DNA from: Bacteroidaceae bacterium
Lineage (GTDB): Bacteria > Bacteroidota > Bacteroidia > Bacteroidales > Bacteroidaceae
Direction of reading: 5' to 3'
Length of the DNA: 64,000 nucleotides
NCBI GenBank assembly: GCA_024684455.1
Contig: JAIKWU010000079.1
Span: 120,489-184,488 of the forward strand
Shown here: in pieces, positions 1-8,628 of the stretch
Layout of the letters: each line of letters opens with the position of its first letter
How positions within the stretch are numbered: position 1 is the stretch's first letter
Notes under the pieces: model-generated
Seen by the model: only the letters and a program-made list of their open reading frames with translations
Databases searched by the model: none
Told to the model about the DNA's origin: nothing
Made by a program: the position numbers and the translations under genes

Positions 1-110
1 GCATCGGTATCCCCGACACCTTCGTCGAGCACGGCACCGTGACCCAACTGCGCGAAATCTGCAAGATGGATGCTGCCAGCATTCAGCACACAATACTCGA
101 AGCCTTATGA
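1..110 (+). CDS. dxs: 1-deoxy-D-xylulose-5-phosphate synthase, C-terminal fragment (5' truncated by window)
   Basis: Frame 3 reads IGIPDTFVEHGTVTQLREICKMDAASIQHTILEAL*, matching the DXS C-terminal 'G(I/L)PD.FVEHG' motif; stop overlaps the next ATG (ATGA). Confidence 0.85.
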   Translation, partial: IGIPDTFVEHGTVTQLREICKMDAASIQHTILEAL

Positions 111-1489
111 AAATCATCATTGCCGGTGCCGGTGCCGTAGGTACACACCTGGCGCGCCTGCTTTCAAAGGAAAATCTTGACGTTGTGCTCATCGACCCTG
201 ATGAAGACAAACTGAGCAAGGTGAACAACGACCTCGACATCATGGCGATGCCAATAGAGCCTACATCGCTGTCAGGACTGGCCGATGCCGGCATCAACGA
301 TGCAGACCTCTTCATTGCCGTTACACCGCACGAAAGCAAGAACCTCATGTGTGCCGCTCTTGCCAAACAACTCGGTGCGAAACGCACTGTGGCCCGTATC
401 GACAACTACGAATACATGAAGCCGGAGAACCAGCACTACTTCGAGGAACTGGGCATCGAGTCGCTCATCTACCCCGAGTTGCTGGCAGCCAAAGAGATAG
501 CCGACAGCGCACAGTACTCGTGGGTGCGCCAGTTATGGCTGTTCGGCGAGCAGAAAGACCTTGTGCTGCTCAGTGTGAAGATGCACGACAGCCATCCCGT
601 GGCTGACAAGGAAATAGGCAACCCCGACAACCAACTCGTCGGGCACACACTCAAAGAACTGGGCCAACTGCACGGCCACGCCTTCCATGTCGTTGCCATT
701 AAGCGTAACGGCGAAACCGTCATGCCTTATGGCGACGAGAAAATTCTGACGCGCGACCTTGTGTTCTTCATGACCACCCGCGACGACGTGGCAACCATCC
801 GCCACCTCAGCGGCAAGGACGACTACCCACAGGTGCGAAACGCCCTCATCATCGGCGGCGGGAAACTCTCGGTACGTGCCGACTGGGAGCTGCCTGATTC
901 AATGTCGCTAAAGATCATCGAGCCAAGTATGGAACGCTGTGAACAGATTGGCCGCATGACCAAATCGCGCACCCTTATCATCAACGGCGAGAGCCATGAC
1001 ATGGACTTGCTCAACGACGAAGGATACGGCCAACTTGAGGCCTTCATCGCCTTAACGCCCAACGACGAAGAAAACATACTTGCCTGTGTGGCGGCACGTC
1101 GCAAGGGTGTGCGAAAAACCATTGCACAGGTGGAAAACCTTGACTTCCTCGACATGGCGGAAGACCTCGACGTAGGCACAATCATCAACAAAAAACAGAT
1201 TGCTGCCAGCCACATCTACCGTATGTTGCTGCAGTCGAACGTCGATACGATGAAGATGCTGACCGTCGCCGACGCCGACGTGGCCGAATTTGTGGTGAAG
1301 AAGGGAAGCCGTGTGACCAAGAGCCCTGTGATGCGGCTCGGACTGCCACGCGGCGTCAACCTCGGCGGTATGATACGGGGTGGACATGCCATGCTGGTCG
1401 ATGGCAACACACAACTTCAGGAAGGCGACCGCGTCGTCGTCTTCTGCATGGCAGGTACATTGAAGCGGCTGGACAGATACTTCAAATAA
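107..1489 (+). CDS. trkA: Trk system K+ transporter NAD-binding protein TrkA
   Basis: MKIIIAGAGAVGTHLARLLSKENLDVVLID Rossmann/RCK domain, duplicated TrkA_N/TrkA_C; followed by trkH. Confidence 0.96.
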   Translation: MKIIIAGAGAVGTHLARLLSKENLDVVLIDPDEDKLSKVNNDLDIMAMPIEPTSLSGLADAGINDADLFIAVTPHESKNLMCAALAKQLGAKRTVARIDNYEYMKPENQHYFEELGIESLIYPELLAAKEIADSAQYSWVRQLWLFGEQKDLVLLSVKMHDSHPVADKEIGNPDNQLVGHTLKELGQLHGHAFHVVAIKRNGETVMPYGDEKILTRDLVFFMTTRDDVATIRHLSGKDDYPQVRNALIIGGGKLSVRADWELPDSMSLKIIEPSMERCEQIGRMTKSRTLIINGESHDMDLLNDEGYGQLEAFIALTPNDEENILACVAARRKGVRKTIAQVENLDFLDMAEDLDVGTIINKKQIAASHIYRMLLQSNVDTMKMLTVADADVAEFVVKKGSRVTKSPVMRLGLPRGVNLGGMIRGGHAMLVDGNTQLQEGDRVVVFCMAGTLKRLDRYFK

Positions 1490-1503
1490 AAAAAGGAATC
1501 ATC

Positions 1504-3012
1504 GTGAACTGGAAACTCATCATCAAGGTAATCGGCGTCCTGCTCTCCATCGAGGCAGGGCTGATGGCTGTGTGCATGGTGGTGGGTTACTTCTACGGCG
1601 ACTGCTACTACCCCTTCGTATGGCCGACCCTGATTACCTGTGGAGTGAGTTTGCTGTGCCGGTTACTCAGTAACAAAGCCCCATCGACGATGAGCCGAAA
1701 GGACGGCTATCTCGTCGTCACACTGTCGTGGATTGCCTTTTCCGTGGCGGGCATGTTCCCCTTCATGCTGAGCGGAGCGTTGCCTGATGTGGCCAGCGCA
1801 TTCTTTGAAACCATGTCGGGATTCACCTCAACAGGAGCCACGGTTATCGACGACTGTGATGCCCAGCCACACAGCATCCTCATGTGGCGCAGCCTGTCGC
1901 AGTGGATTGGGGGTATCGGCATCATCTTCTTCACCATTGCCATCCTTCCCGCCTTCGGTGTGGGTGAGGTAAAACTCTTTGCAGCCGAAGCCACAGGTCC
2001 GATGCACAACAAGGTACATCCGCGCATCTCTGTCACAGCCAAGTGGATAGGCACGGTCTATCTCATGCTCACAGCCCTCTGTATCACGTCGCTGATGATT
2101 TGCGGCATGGATGCCTTCGATGCCGTGAACTACTCACTGGTAACGACCGCTACGGGAGGATTCGGCACACATAGCGCCCTGCTGCATGAAGCGTTCAACT
2201 CGCCAGCCATCGAGTATGTGCTGTCGTTCTTCATGTTCATCTCCGGCGTCAACTATACCCTCATCTACTATACCATTCTGAAAGGGCACATCCGCCGATT
2301 CTTCCAGAACGCAGAACTACGCTGCTTCATCCTCATCTTTATCAGTGTGACTCTCCTTTGCACCATCACGCTGGTTTATCATCGTATCGACTGGGATCAG
2401 TCAATGGTCAATGAACAATGGTCAATGATTGAACTTTCCTTCCGCGAAAGCCTGTTCACCGTACTATCGTTGCAGACCACCACAGGACTTGCCACGTGCG
2501 ACTACACCACCTGGCCGCTCATGCTCATTCCCTGCCTCCTGTTCGTCATGTTTGCAGGAGCCTGCTCTGGCAGCACGAGTGGCGGTTTCAAGTGTGTACG
2601 ATGGAGCATCATCTTCCGTCTGACCAGGAATGAACTGAAACGCATCCTTCATCCTCGGGCCGTACTGCCTGTCAGGATGAACGGTGCTGTGGTGTCGCCA
2701 CAAGTAATCCACACGCTCTTCGCCTTCGTCGCCTTGTTCACAGGATCACTCTTCGCAGGAGCCTTTGTGCTTGCTCTGACTGGGGTTTCACCCAATGCTC
2801 CTCTCAATGTTTTCGACTACGAAGACGCCTTCGGACTGGCTATGGCATCGCTTTCAAACGTCGGACCAGCCATGGCATACTACGGCCCCACCCATTCGTG
2901 GGCCATTCTCACGCCCGAAGCCAAGTGGATTTGTTCGGCACTCATGCTGATTGGGCGTCTTGAGATTTTCCCCGTACTGATTCTCTTTACTCGCAGTTTT
3001 TGGAGAAAGTAA
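1504..3012 (+). CDS. trkH: Trk system potassium uptake protein TrkH (GTG start)
   Basis: Polytopic membrane protein with selectivity-filter-like motifs (GFTSTGATVID, TATGGFGTH, QTTTGLATCDY, ASLSNVGPA). Confidence 0.95.
   Translation: MNWKLIIKVIGVLLSIEAGLMAVCMVVGYFYGDCYYPFVWPTLITCGVSLLCRLLSNKAPSTMSRKDGYLVVTLSWIAFSVAGMFPFMLSGALPDVASAFFETMSGFTSTGATVIDDCDAQPHSILMWRSLSQWIGGIGIIFFTIAILPAFGVGEVKLFAAEATGPMHNKVHPRISVTAKWIGTVYLMLTALCITSLMICGMDAFDAVNYSLVTTATGGFGTHSALLHEAFNSPAIEYVLSFFMFISGVNYTLIYYTILKGHIRRFFQNAELRCFILIFISVTLLCTITLVYHRIDWDQSMVNEQWSMIELSFRESLFTVLSLQTTTGLATCDYTTWPLMLIPCLLFVMFAGACSGSTSGGFKCVRWSIIFRLTRNELKRILHPRAVLPVRMNGAVVSPQVIHTLFAFVALFTGSLFAGAFVLALTGVSPNAPLNVFDYEDAFGLAMASLSNVGPAMAYYGPTHSWAILTPEAKWICSALMLIGRLEIFPVLILFTRSFWRK
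2400..2427 (+). repeat. 7-nt-period mini-array inside trkH (gtcaatg gtcaatg aacaatg gtcaatg)
   Basis: Four consecutive heptamers read directly; encodes QSMVNEQWSM. Confidence 0.8.
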
Positions 3013-3045
3013 GTGAATGTTGTTGTCTTTGACGACAACTTGGGA

Positions 3046-3109
3046 CAACGAAAAACCACAGAAAGCCCACTCTGGCTCCCCCGAGTGGGCTTTCTGTGGT
3101 TTTTCGTTG
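3046..3109. terminator. Bidirectional hairpin terminator between convergent trkH and the luxR-type gene
   Basis: Perfect 27-nt arms: caacgaaaaaccacagaaagcccactc / gagtgggctttctgtggtttttcgttg. Confidence 0.85.
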
Positions 3110-3110
3110 T

Positions 3111-3138
3111 TTAACTTTTAACTTTTAATTTTTAATTC
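3111..3138. repeat. 7-nt-period mini-array (ttaactt ttaactt ttaattt ttaattc) overlapping the 3' end of the luxR-type gene
   Basis: Read directly; supplies the last codons and the TAA stop of the minus-strand gene. Confidence 0.8.
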
Positions 3139-4080
3139 TCCAATCAGGTTGTTGGCAATGGCATAGATGGTAAGTCCTGCAAGCGAGTGAATCTGCAACT
3201 TGCGCACAATGTTACGTCGGTGAGTCGTGACCGTATTGACAGAGATGAAAAGGCGGTTGGCAATCTCCTTGTTCGACATACCCTCGACAAGGCACACAAT
3301 CACTTCTTTCTCTCGTTCGGAAATCGTTTCTGAGCGTGAGTTATCGTCGGCCTGGCGTATCATATTCGAAATGCGAGCAGACACACCATCACTCTTAAGC
3401 CTCTGTTCGAGAAGACGAATGGCTGGCACAAACAACACCTCCTCAACGTTGCTGTGGTTAGAGAGCCATTCCTCATTATTATAAATATCGTAGAGAGTCG
3501 CAGTCAGTTGATGGTTAGTCAGGCCATCGTGAGGCAGATACTTGATGATGATGTTCTTGAGTTCATGAAACTTGCCAGTCGTATCGCTGTGGTGCTTTGA
3601 GAAAATATCCACATTATAGCCAGCCTTTTGTTCCCCACGAACAAGAGCCTCAACATAGGGGAAAAGCGTCCTTTCCTCGTTCTTGATATGCACGCGAATA
3701 TCGTGGGCATATTCGTCGTAGAGGCGCAGAATTAGCACGGCACGACTATCATTCTGGTTGAGGACTTCCTCCAGTTTCCTACGGATGGACGGCAACTGAA
3801 AATCCAGGAAATAACGGTGAGAGGCACTCAGATAGTCGAGTAGCGTCCTCACCGAGATTCTGTCATCCGCCACTTTTGGCGCATAGCCGTTAATCAAGAA
3901 GTTGACCACGGTGAGAAAGGTGTAACAATCGACGCCTTGCTGTTCGCAAATCTCGCGCACAGTCTTGTCGCCGAAGCCCAGCCTGATGCCGAAAGCACTC
4001 AGTCCCTGCAACATGGCGTAGTTGTCGCTGATGAGGTCAATCATCTTGTCATCAGCCTCGTACAGTTTCATTCGTTTCAT
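3118..4080 (-). CDS. Hemerythrin-like / ScdA-N-like domain protein fused to a C-terminal LuxR-type HTH
   Basis: N-terminal VREICEQQGVDCYTFLTVVNFLI (ScdA/YtfE-like), His/Glu-rich helical middle (HDIRVHIKNEERTLFPY, SKHHSD), C-terminal SEREKEVIVCLVEGMSNKEIANRLFISVNTVTTHRRNIVRKL (LuxR HTH). Confidence 0.85.
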   Translation of the reverse strand: MKRMKLYEADDKMIDLISDNYAMLQGLSAFGIRLGFGDKTVREICEQQGVDCYTFLTVVNFLINGYAPKVADDRISVRTLLDYLSASHRYFLDFQLPSIRRKLEEVLNQNDSRAVLILRLYDEYAHDIRVHIKNEERTLFPYVEALVRGEQKAGYNVDIFSKHHSDTTGKFHELKNIIIKYLPHDGLTNHQLTATLYDIYNNEEWLSNHSNVEEVLFVPAIRLLEQRLKSDGVSARISNMIRQADDNSRSETISEREKEVIVCLVEGMSNKEIANRLFISVNTVTTHRRNIVRKLQIHSLAGLTIYAIANNLIGELKIKS

Positions 4081-4327
4081 CGGATAACATCTATTTTGAC
4101 TGCAAAGTTACGATTTTTCCACGATGCAGCCAATCCCTTTTTGTAGGTATTGTCATTTTTACGCCCTACGCACATATCCTCAAAACATAGTATCAGATTC
4201 GCCAAATCTGAGTATCGTCCTCAGTTTCAATCGGTCAAAAATACGATTTTTTGTGTATTGTGAGCGTGCCAAAGATGTAGTAATTTTGCACTCGAAAACC
4301 ATTCACATTTGCAACTTATTGTTAATT

Positions 4328-5653
4328 ATGAAACATCGCATCCTTGTCATTTTAACTTTTATCTTTTCTATTTTAACCTCCCAAGCCCAGCAGCAAACCT
4401 CTCGGTTGCACATCGGCGGATATGGAGAGGCAGTCATGAGCCGCAACTTCTACAGCCAGAGTTTCAACCGCTACAAGATGCCAGAGAACTATGCTGGTGA
4501 CAAAAGTCATGGACGCTTCGACCTGCCACACGTCTGCCTCAACCTCGGATATGACTTCGGGAAAGGCTGGACGCTGGGAACAGAGATTGAGTTTGAGCAT
4601 GGAGGCAATGGCACTGCCGTAGAAATAGAAGCCGAGGAGGCGGGTGAATATGAAGCCGAGGTGGAGAAAGGCGGAGAAGTTAATATCGAACAGTTCTGGC
4701 TGAACAAGGAATTCTTCAATGGACAACTGAACGTCAAGGCTGGTGAAATCATCGTACCAGTCGGATACTCCAACGCCCATCACGAGCCCAATCAGTTCTT
4801 TACCGTCTATCGACCCGAAGGTGAAGCAACCCTCATGCCTAACACATGGCATCAAGTGGGACTCTCCCTTTGGGGACGCCTAAAAGACTGGCGCTATGAG
4901 GTGCAGTTGCTTTCGGGTTTGAACTCTGAAAGTTTCACGGCAGAAAACTTCGTACATTACGGTGCCACCAGCCCATACGAGTTCAAGGTGGCCAACAACT
5001 ACGCTGGAGCCCTGCGTATTGACAATTACTCGTTCAAAGGGCTGCGCATCGGATTGAGCGGCTATTATGGCCACACATTTCGCAACACTCTGCGCACCCC
5101 AGGCAGTCAATACGACGATGTGACTGGGGCATTGGGAATCGTTGCCCTTGACTTTACACTCAACCGTTGGAACTGGATGGTCCGCGGCAATGTCGATTAT
5201 GCACACTTCAGCGATGCCGACGCCATCTCAGCCTACAATCAAGCCAACTGGACTCATCACAAATATCAAGACGGCAACCCTCATCACTACACCAACATCG
5301 GCAGCAATGCTGTGGCGTATGCAATTGAAGCGGGCTACGACATTTTCTCTCAGATTCAGGCACTTCGAGCCCAACAGGAGCGACTCTTTGTCTTTGGCCG
5401 CTTTGAGCATTATAACACGATGGCGTCGGGCACTTACAAGTCGATGTATAAATACACCAAGAAATACCGTTGTGTATTCGGCTTCAACTATTCGCCCATT
5501 CCTCAGATAACCCTCAAGGGAGAATATTCCTATCGTTTCTTCGAAAAGCCCAACAACAACGGACTTGCTCCCGACAGCCCGCTCTATAAGCAGCCCTACA
5601 ACAATGAGCCCACCCTCAGTCTGGGTATTACCTACTGCGGATGGTTCCTTTGA
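4328..5653 (+). CDS. Outer-membrane beta-barrel / porin-like protein
   Basis: Signal peptide from MKHRILVILTFIFSILTSQAQ at ATG 4328; alternating aromatic strands and C-terminal YCGWFL. The ORF-track start at 4124 is probably too far upstream. Confidence 0.75.
   Translation: MKHRILVILTFIFSILTSQAQQQTSRLHIGGYGEAVMSRNFYSQSFNRYKMPENYAGDKSHGRFDLPHVCLNLGYDFGKGWTLGTEIEFEHGGNGTAVEIEAEEAGEYEAEVEKGGEVNIEQFWLNKEFFNGQLNVKAGEIIVPVGYSNAHHEPNQFFTVYRPEGEATLMPNTWHQVGLSLWGRLKDWRYEVQLLSGLNSESFTAENFVHYGATSPYEFKVANNYAGALRIDNYSFKGLRIGLSGYYGHTFRNTLRTPGSQYDDVTGALGIVALDFTLNRWNWMVRGNVDYAHFSDADAISAYNQANWTHHKYQDGNPHHYTNIGSNAVAYAIEAGYDIFSQIQALRAQQERLFVFGRFEHYNTMASGTYKSMYKYTKKYRCVFGFNYSPIPQITLKGEYSYRFFEKPNNNGLAPDSPLYKQPYNNEPTLSLGITYCGWFL
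4350..4377 (+). repeat. 7-nt-period array within the porin signal-peptide codons (ttttaac ttttatc ttttcta ttttaac)
   Basis: Four heptamers read directly; encodes ILTFIFSIL. Confidence 0.65.
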
Positions 5654-5659
5654 ATGAAT

Positions 5660-5687
5660 AATTAACAATTAACAATTAATAATTAAA
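5660..5687. repeat. 7-nt-period intergenic array (aattaac aattaac aattaat aattaaa)
   Basis: Four heptamers between porin stop and imelysin start. Confidence 0.8.
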
Positions 5688-5691
5688 TAAG

Positions 5692-6888
5692 ATGAAAAGA
5701 AAAGATTTATTGAAGATGGCAGCACTGGCTGCTGTATTGTGCACAGGCTTTGCCTCTTGCACAAGTGATGACGAGGCAAACACGACCATTGTCTCTGGTT
5801 CTCAGGAAGCGCTCAATCAGGCTTGTGCCGACTGGAAAACGGCACGTGCTAATTGGGAAAATACCGAGGCATTCCTCTTTGGTGCAGCCAACGTCTATTC
5901 CATCGACCCCCACACCGACACCTGGCCCGTAGCCGCCAACGACCTTGCCAATGTGCTGCGCGACGAGAAAGCCATGGCTAACCTCGACAACTTCATCAAG
6001 ACTGCCAACTCTGGCATCCTTGGCTATCACGGCTTGGAGTACGTACTCTTCCGCGAAGGTCAGCCCCGACAGATTGGTCAGATTACGGTTCTGGAGTACA
6101 ACTACGTCTGCGCGGTAGCCAAAGACCTCTACAACGCCACTGCCACGCTGGAGGCTGCTTGGGACGCTCAGGAGAGCAATGCCGAGCGTCATCAGATTGC
6201 ACTCGACTACGTAGCCACCCATAACGCCATCAACGAGGAAGGTAACGCTGAAGGCGCGCTGGGTGCTTTCCAGAACTTCGGCAAGGCCTTCAAGAACCCA
6301 GGCACTGGTGAATGGGCTACAGCCCTCGATGCCACGCTGGAAATTGTTTCAGGCTGTCAGGACATCATCGGCGAGGTCGGCGACTCAAAGATCGGGCTTC
6401 CCTATACTGGAAAAGACAAAACTTACATCGAGTCTCCGTATGCCTACAATTCTATCACCGACTTCTACGACAACATCGTTTCTTGTCGTAATGCCCTCTT
6501 TGGTCAGATGGGAGCTACTACACCTAATGAGAAGTCACTCATCTACTTCTGTCAACATGCAGGCAACGCGACACTGGCCACACAGGCCAACACCGTCGTA
6601 ACACGTCTGGATGCGGCTTTAGTCAAAATTCAGGCTATGAAGTATCCATTTGCCCTTTACTATACCGACCCTTCTTGCAAGGCAGCCATCGATGCTCTGG
6701 GTGAACTGGACACAGCACTTGGCGCACTTGCTGAAACGCTGAAAGGATATGCTGGTAACTCCACCGTTGAGGCACAATGTCAAGTCATCAACGAGAACTA
6801 TGTCGATCATGTTGTTGTAGCAACCTATCGTGTACTGGCTGACAATGCGCTGAAACTCTACCAGTCTATCGTCAATATCAAAAAATAA
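5692..6888 (+). CDS. Imelysin-family lipoprotein
   Basis: Lipobox FASC; conserved imelysin features GYHGLEYVLF and late helical repeat; neighbouring di-haem oxidoreductase. Confidence 0.85.
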   Translation: MKRKDLLKMAALAAVLCTGFASCTSDDEANTTIVSGSQEALNQACADWKTARANWENTEAFLFGAANVYSIDPHTDTWPVAANDLANVLRDEKAMANLDNFIKTANSGILGYHGLEYVLFREGQPRQIGQITVLEYNYVCAVAKDLYNATATLEAAWDAQESNAERHQIALDYVATHNAINEEGNAEGALGAFQNFGKAFKNPGTGEWATALDATLEIVSGCQDIIGEVGDSKIGLPYTGKDKTYIESPYAYNSITDFYDNIVSCRNALFGQMGATTPNEKSLIYFCQHAGNATLATQANTVVTRLDAALVKIQAMKYPFALYYTDPSCKAAIDALGELDTALGALAETLKGYAGNSTVEAQCQVINENYVDHVVVATYRVLADNALKLYQSIVNIKK

Positions 6889-6912
6889 GCATCACTTTGA
6901 CATTTAATAATT

Positions 6913-8619
6913 ATGAATCATTATTTTCGATTTTTTCTCCTCTCAGCAGCAGCGCTTCTTGTCATCGGATGTAGCGATGATGAAACGTCATTGCCTACGT
7001 CTTGGGAAATAGGCGACCCAACCATTGCCGACTATCCTGAGGAGTATTATGCAGGCGGACTGCTGGGCACAACGGCCGTCAATTCATCGACAGCCTTCGA
7101 GCAGCCTTCAAAGGCTGTTGAAAACGCAGGAATGATGACTGCTTTCAACGAGGGCGAATATCTCTTTGAGAAAGACTACAATACGAACCCCGATGGAGCC
7201 TTCCACGGACTGGGCCCTGTTTATGTGCGTCGTGGATGCCTCTATTGCCACCCTGGTTATGGGCACGGAGCACGTCAGACCGTTTATCGGGCCGACATGC
7301 ACCGCAACGGCTACCTGCTTGTCATCTACGACAAAACGACTAACGCCTACATCCGTTCCGTTGCTGGTATGCCACAGACAGGTGCCGTGAAACCCTTCAA
7401 GGCACCCATCGATGAAAACCAAATCAGCATCGCCTGGCAGAACTATACCGACGAATGGAACAATACACTGCCCGACGGCGAAACCTATTCGCTCATCTAT
7501 CCCGAAGTGAAGATTCCCTACAGTGCCTACTATGCACCTGTCGTGGTGCAACGAGGCGGCACCGATGTCACACTCAAAGAAGATGAATACAACTCCGACA
7601 TTGGCGTTCTTCTCGAATCGACCATCGGTATCTATGGTACTGGCCTGACCGATGCCATTCCCGACGAGGACATCACCGCCCAATGGAAAGCAGAGAGTGA
7701 GTATTTCAACAGTATCGGACGCTATGATGCATTGAACCCTGCCCTGTGGGACCAGGCTTCAAACACATGGAACAGTTACTACAGCAATTCGCTTCAGGGC
7801 GATGGCACAAAATATGTGCGTCGCTACACCTACGCACTGTCCCGAGGTCCGTTGCTCGATGCCGCAGGAGCCAATGCCATCTGGAACATCACCAACGTCA
7901 CGCGCTCCGACCGCCGCTATCACTATCTCGATTTGGCTGGAAAATACTATGCTACCACATCGTCGAAGGACCCAGAAGTGCAGGCTGGCTTCACCGATTA
8001 TATAAATGGCGTTGACCCCATGCACACCCATCCAGAGTGGCACACAGGCGACCTCGAAAAAGACATCTACACCTATCTGACCAGCAAGTCAATCGAGCCG
8101 GAGATGACCGATGACCAATACCACAACCTCATGATTTGGCATCGGGGGCTCGCTGTTCCTGCTGCACGCAACACCACTACTGAGGACTTCAAGGAAGGCA
8201 AGCAACTGTTCACCGAAATCGGTTGTGCCACCTGCCACCGTCCATCGTGGCAGACAGGCGACGACCACCTTCAAGACCCCAACCGGTTCTTCACCTCCGA
8301 CAACGACATGCCACGCTATCCTCACCAGAAGATTTGGCCCTATACCGACTTCGTACAACATCGTCTTTGGATGAAGAATGACATTCGGACTGGCTGGTGC
8401 CGCACGACACCCTTGTGGGGACGTGGACTCGCCGCCAAATGTGGCAGTGGCGTCGAGCGATTACACGACTGCCGTGCACGCAATGTGCTCGAAGCCATCA
8501 TGTGGCATGGATGCCGAAGCGAAGGTGGAACCAGCGACGCCTACCCCTCCGTCGTCAAGTTCCGCAATCTGAACAAGAAACAGCGTGAGCAGGTTATTCG
8601 ATTCATTGAATCCATCTGA
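6913..8619 (+). CDS. Di-haem oxidoreductase (thiol oxidoreductase/DUF1111-like) lipoprotein
   Basis: Two CxxCH motifs (CLYCH, CATCH); C-terminal TTPLWGRGL...LHDCRARNVLEAIMWHG; lipobox VIGC. Confidence 0.85.
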   Translation: MNHYFRFFLLSAAALLVIGCSDDETSLPTSWEIGDPTIADYPEEYYAGGLLGTTAVNSSTAFEQPSKAVENAGMMTAFNEGEYLFEKDYNTNPDGAFHGLGPVYVRRGCLYCHPGYGHGARQTVYRADMHRNGYLLVIYDKTTNAYIRSVAGMPQTGAVKPFKAPIDENQISIAWQNYTDEWNNTLPDGETYSLIYPEVKIPYSAYYAPVVVQRGGTDVTLKEDEYNSDIGVLLESTIGIYGTGLTDAIPDEDITAQWKAESEYFNSIGRYDALNPALWDQASNTWNSYYSNSLQGDGTKYVRRYTYALSRGPLLDAAGANAIWNITNVTRSDRRYHYLDLAGKYYATTSSKDPEVQAGFTDYINGVDPMHTHPEWHTGDLEKDIYTYLTSKSIEPEMTDDQYHNLMIWHRGLAVPAARNTTTEDFKEGKQLFTEIGCATCHRPSWQTGDDHLQDPNRFFTSDNDMPRYPHQKIWPYTDFVQHRLWMKNDIRTGWCRTTPLWGRGLAAKCGSGVERLHDCRARNVLEAIMWHGCRSEGGTSDAYPSVVKFRNLNKKQREQVIRFIESI

Positions 8620-8628
8620 TTTTTTCCA

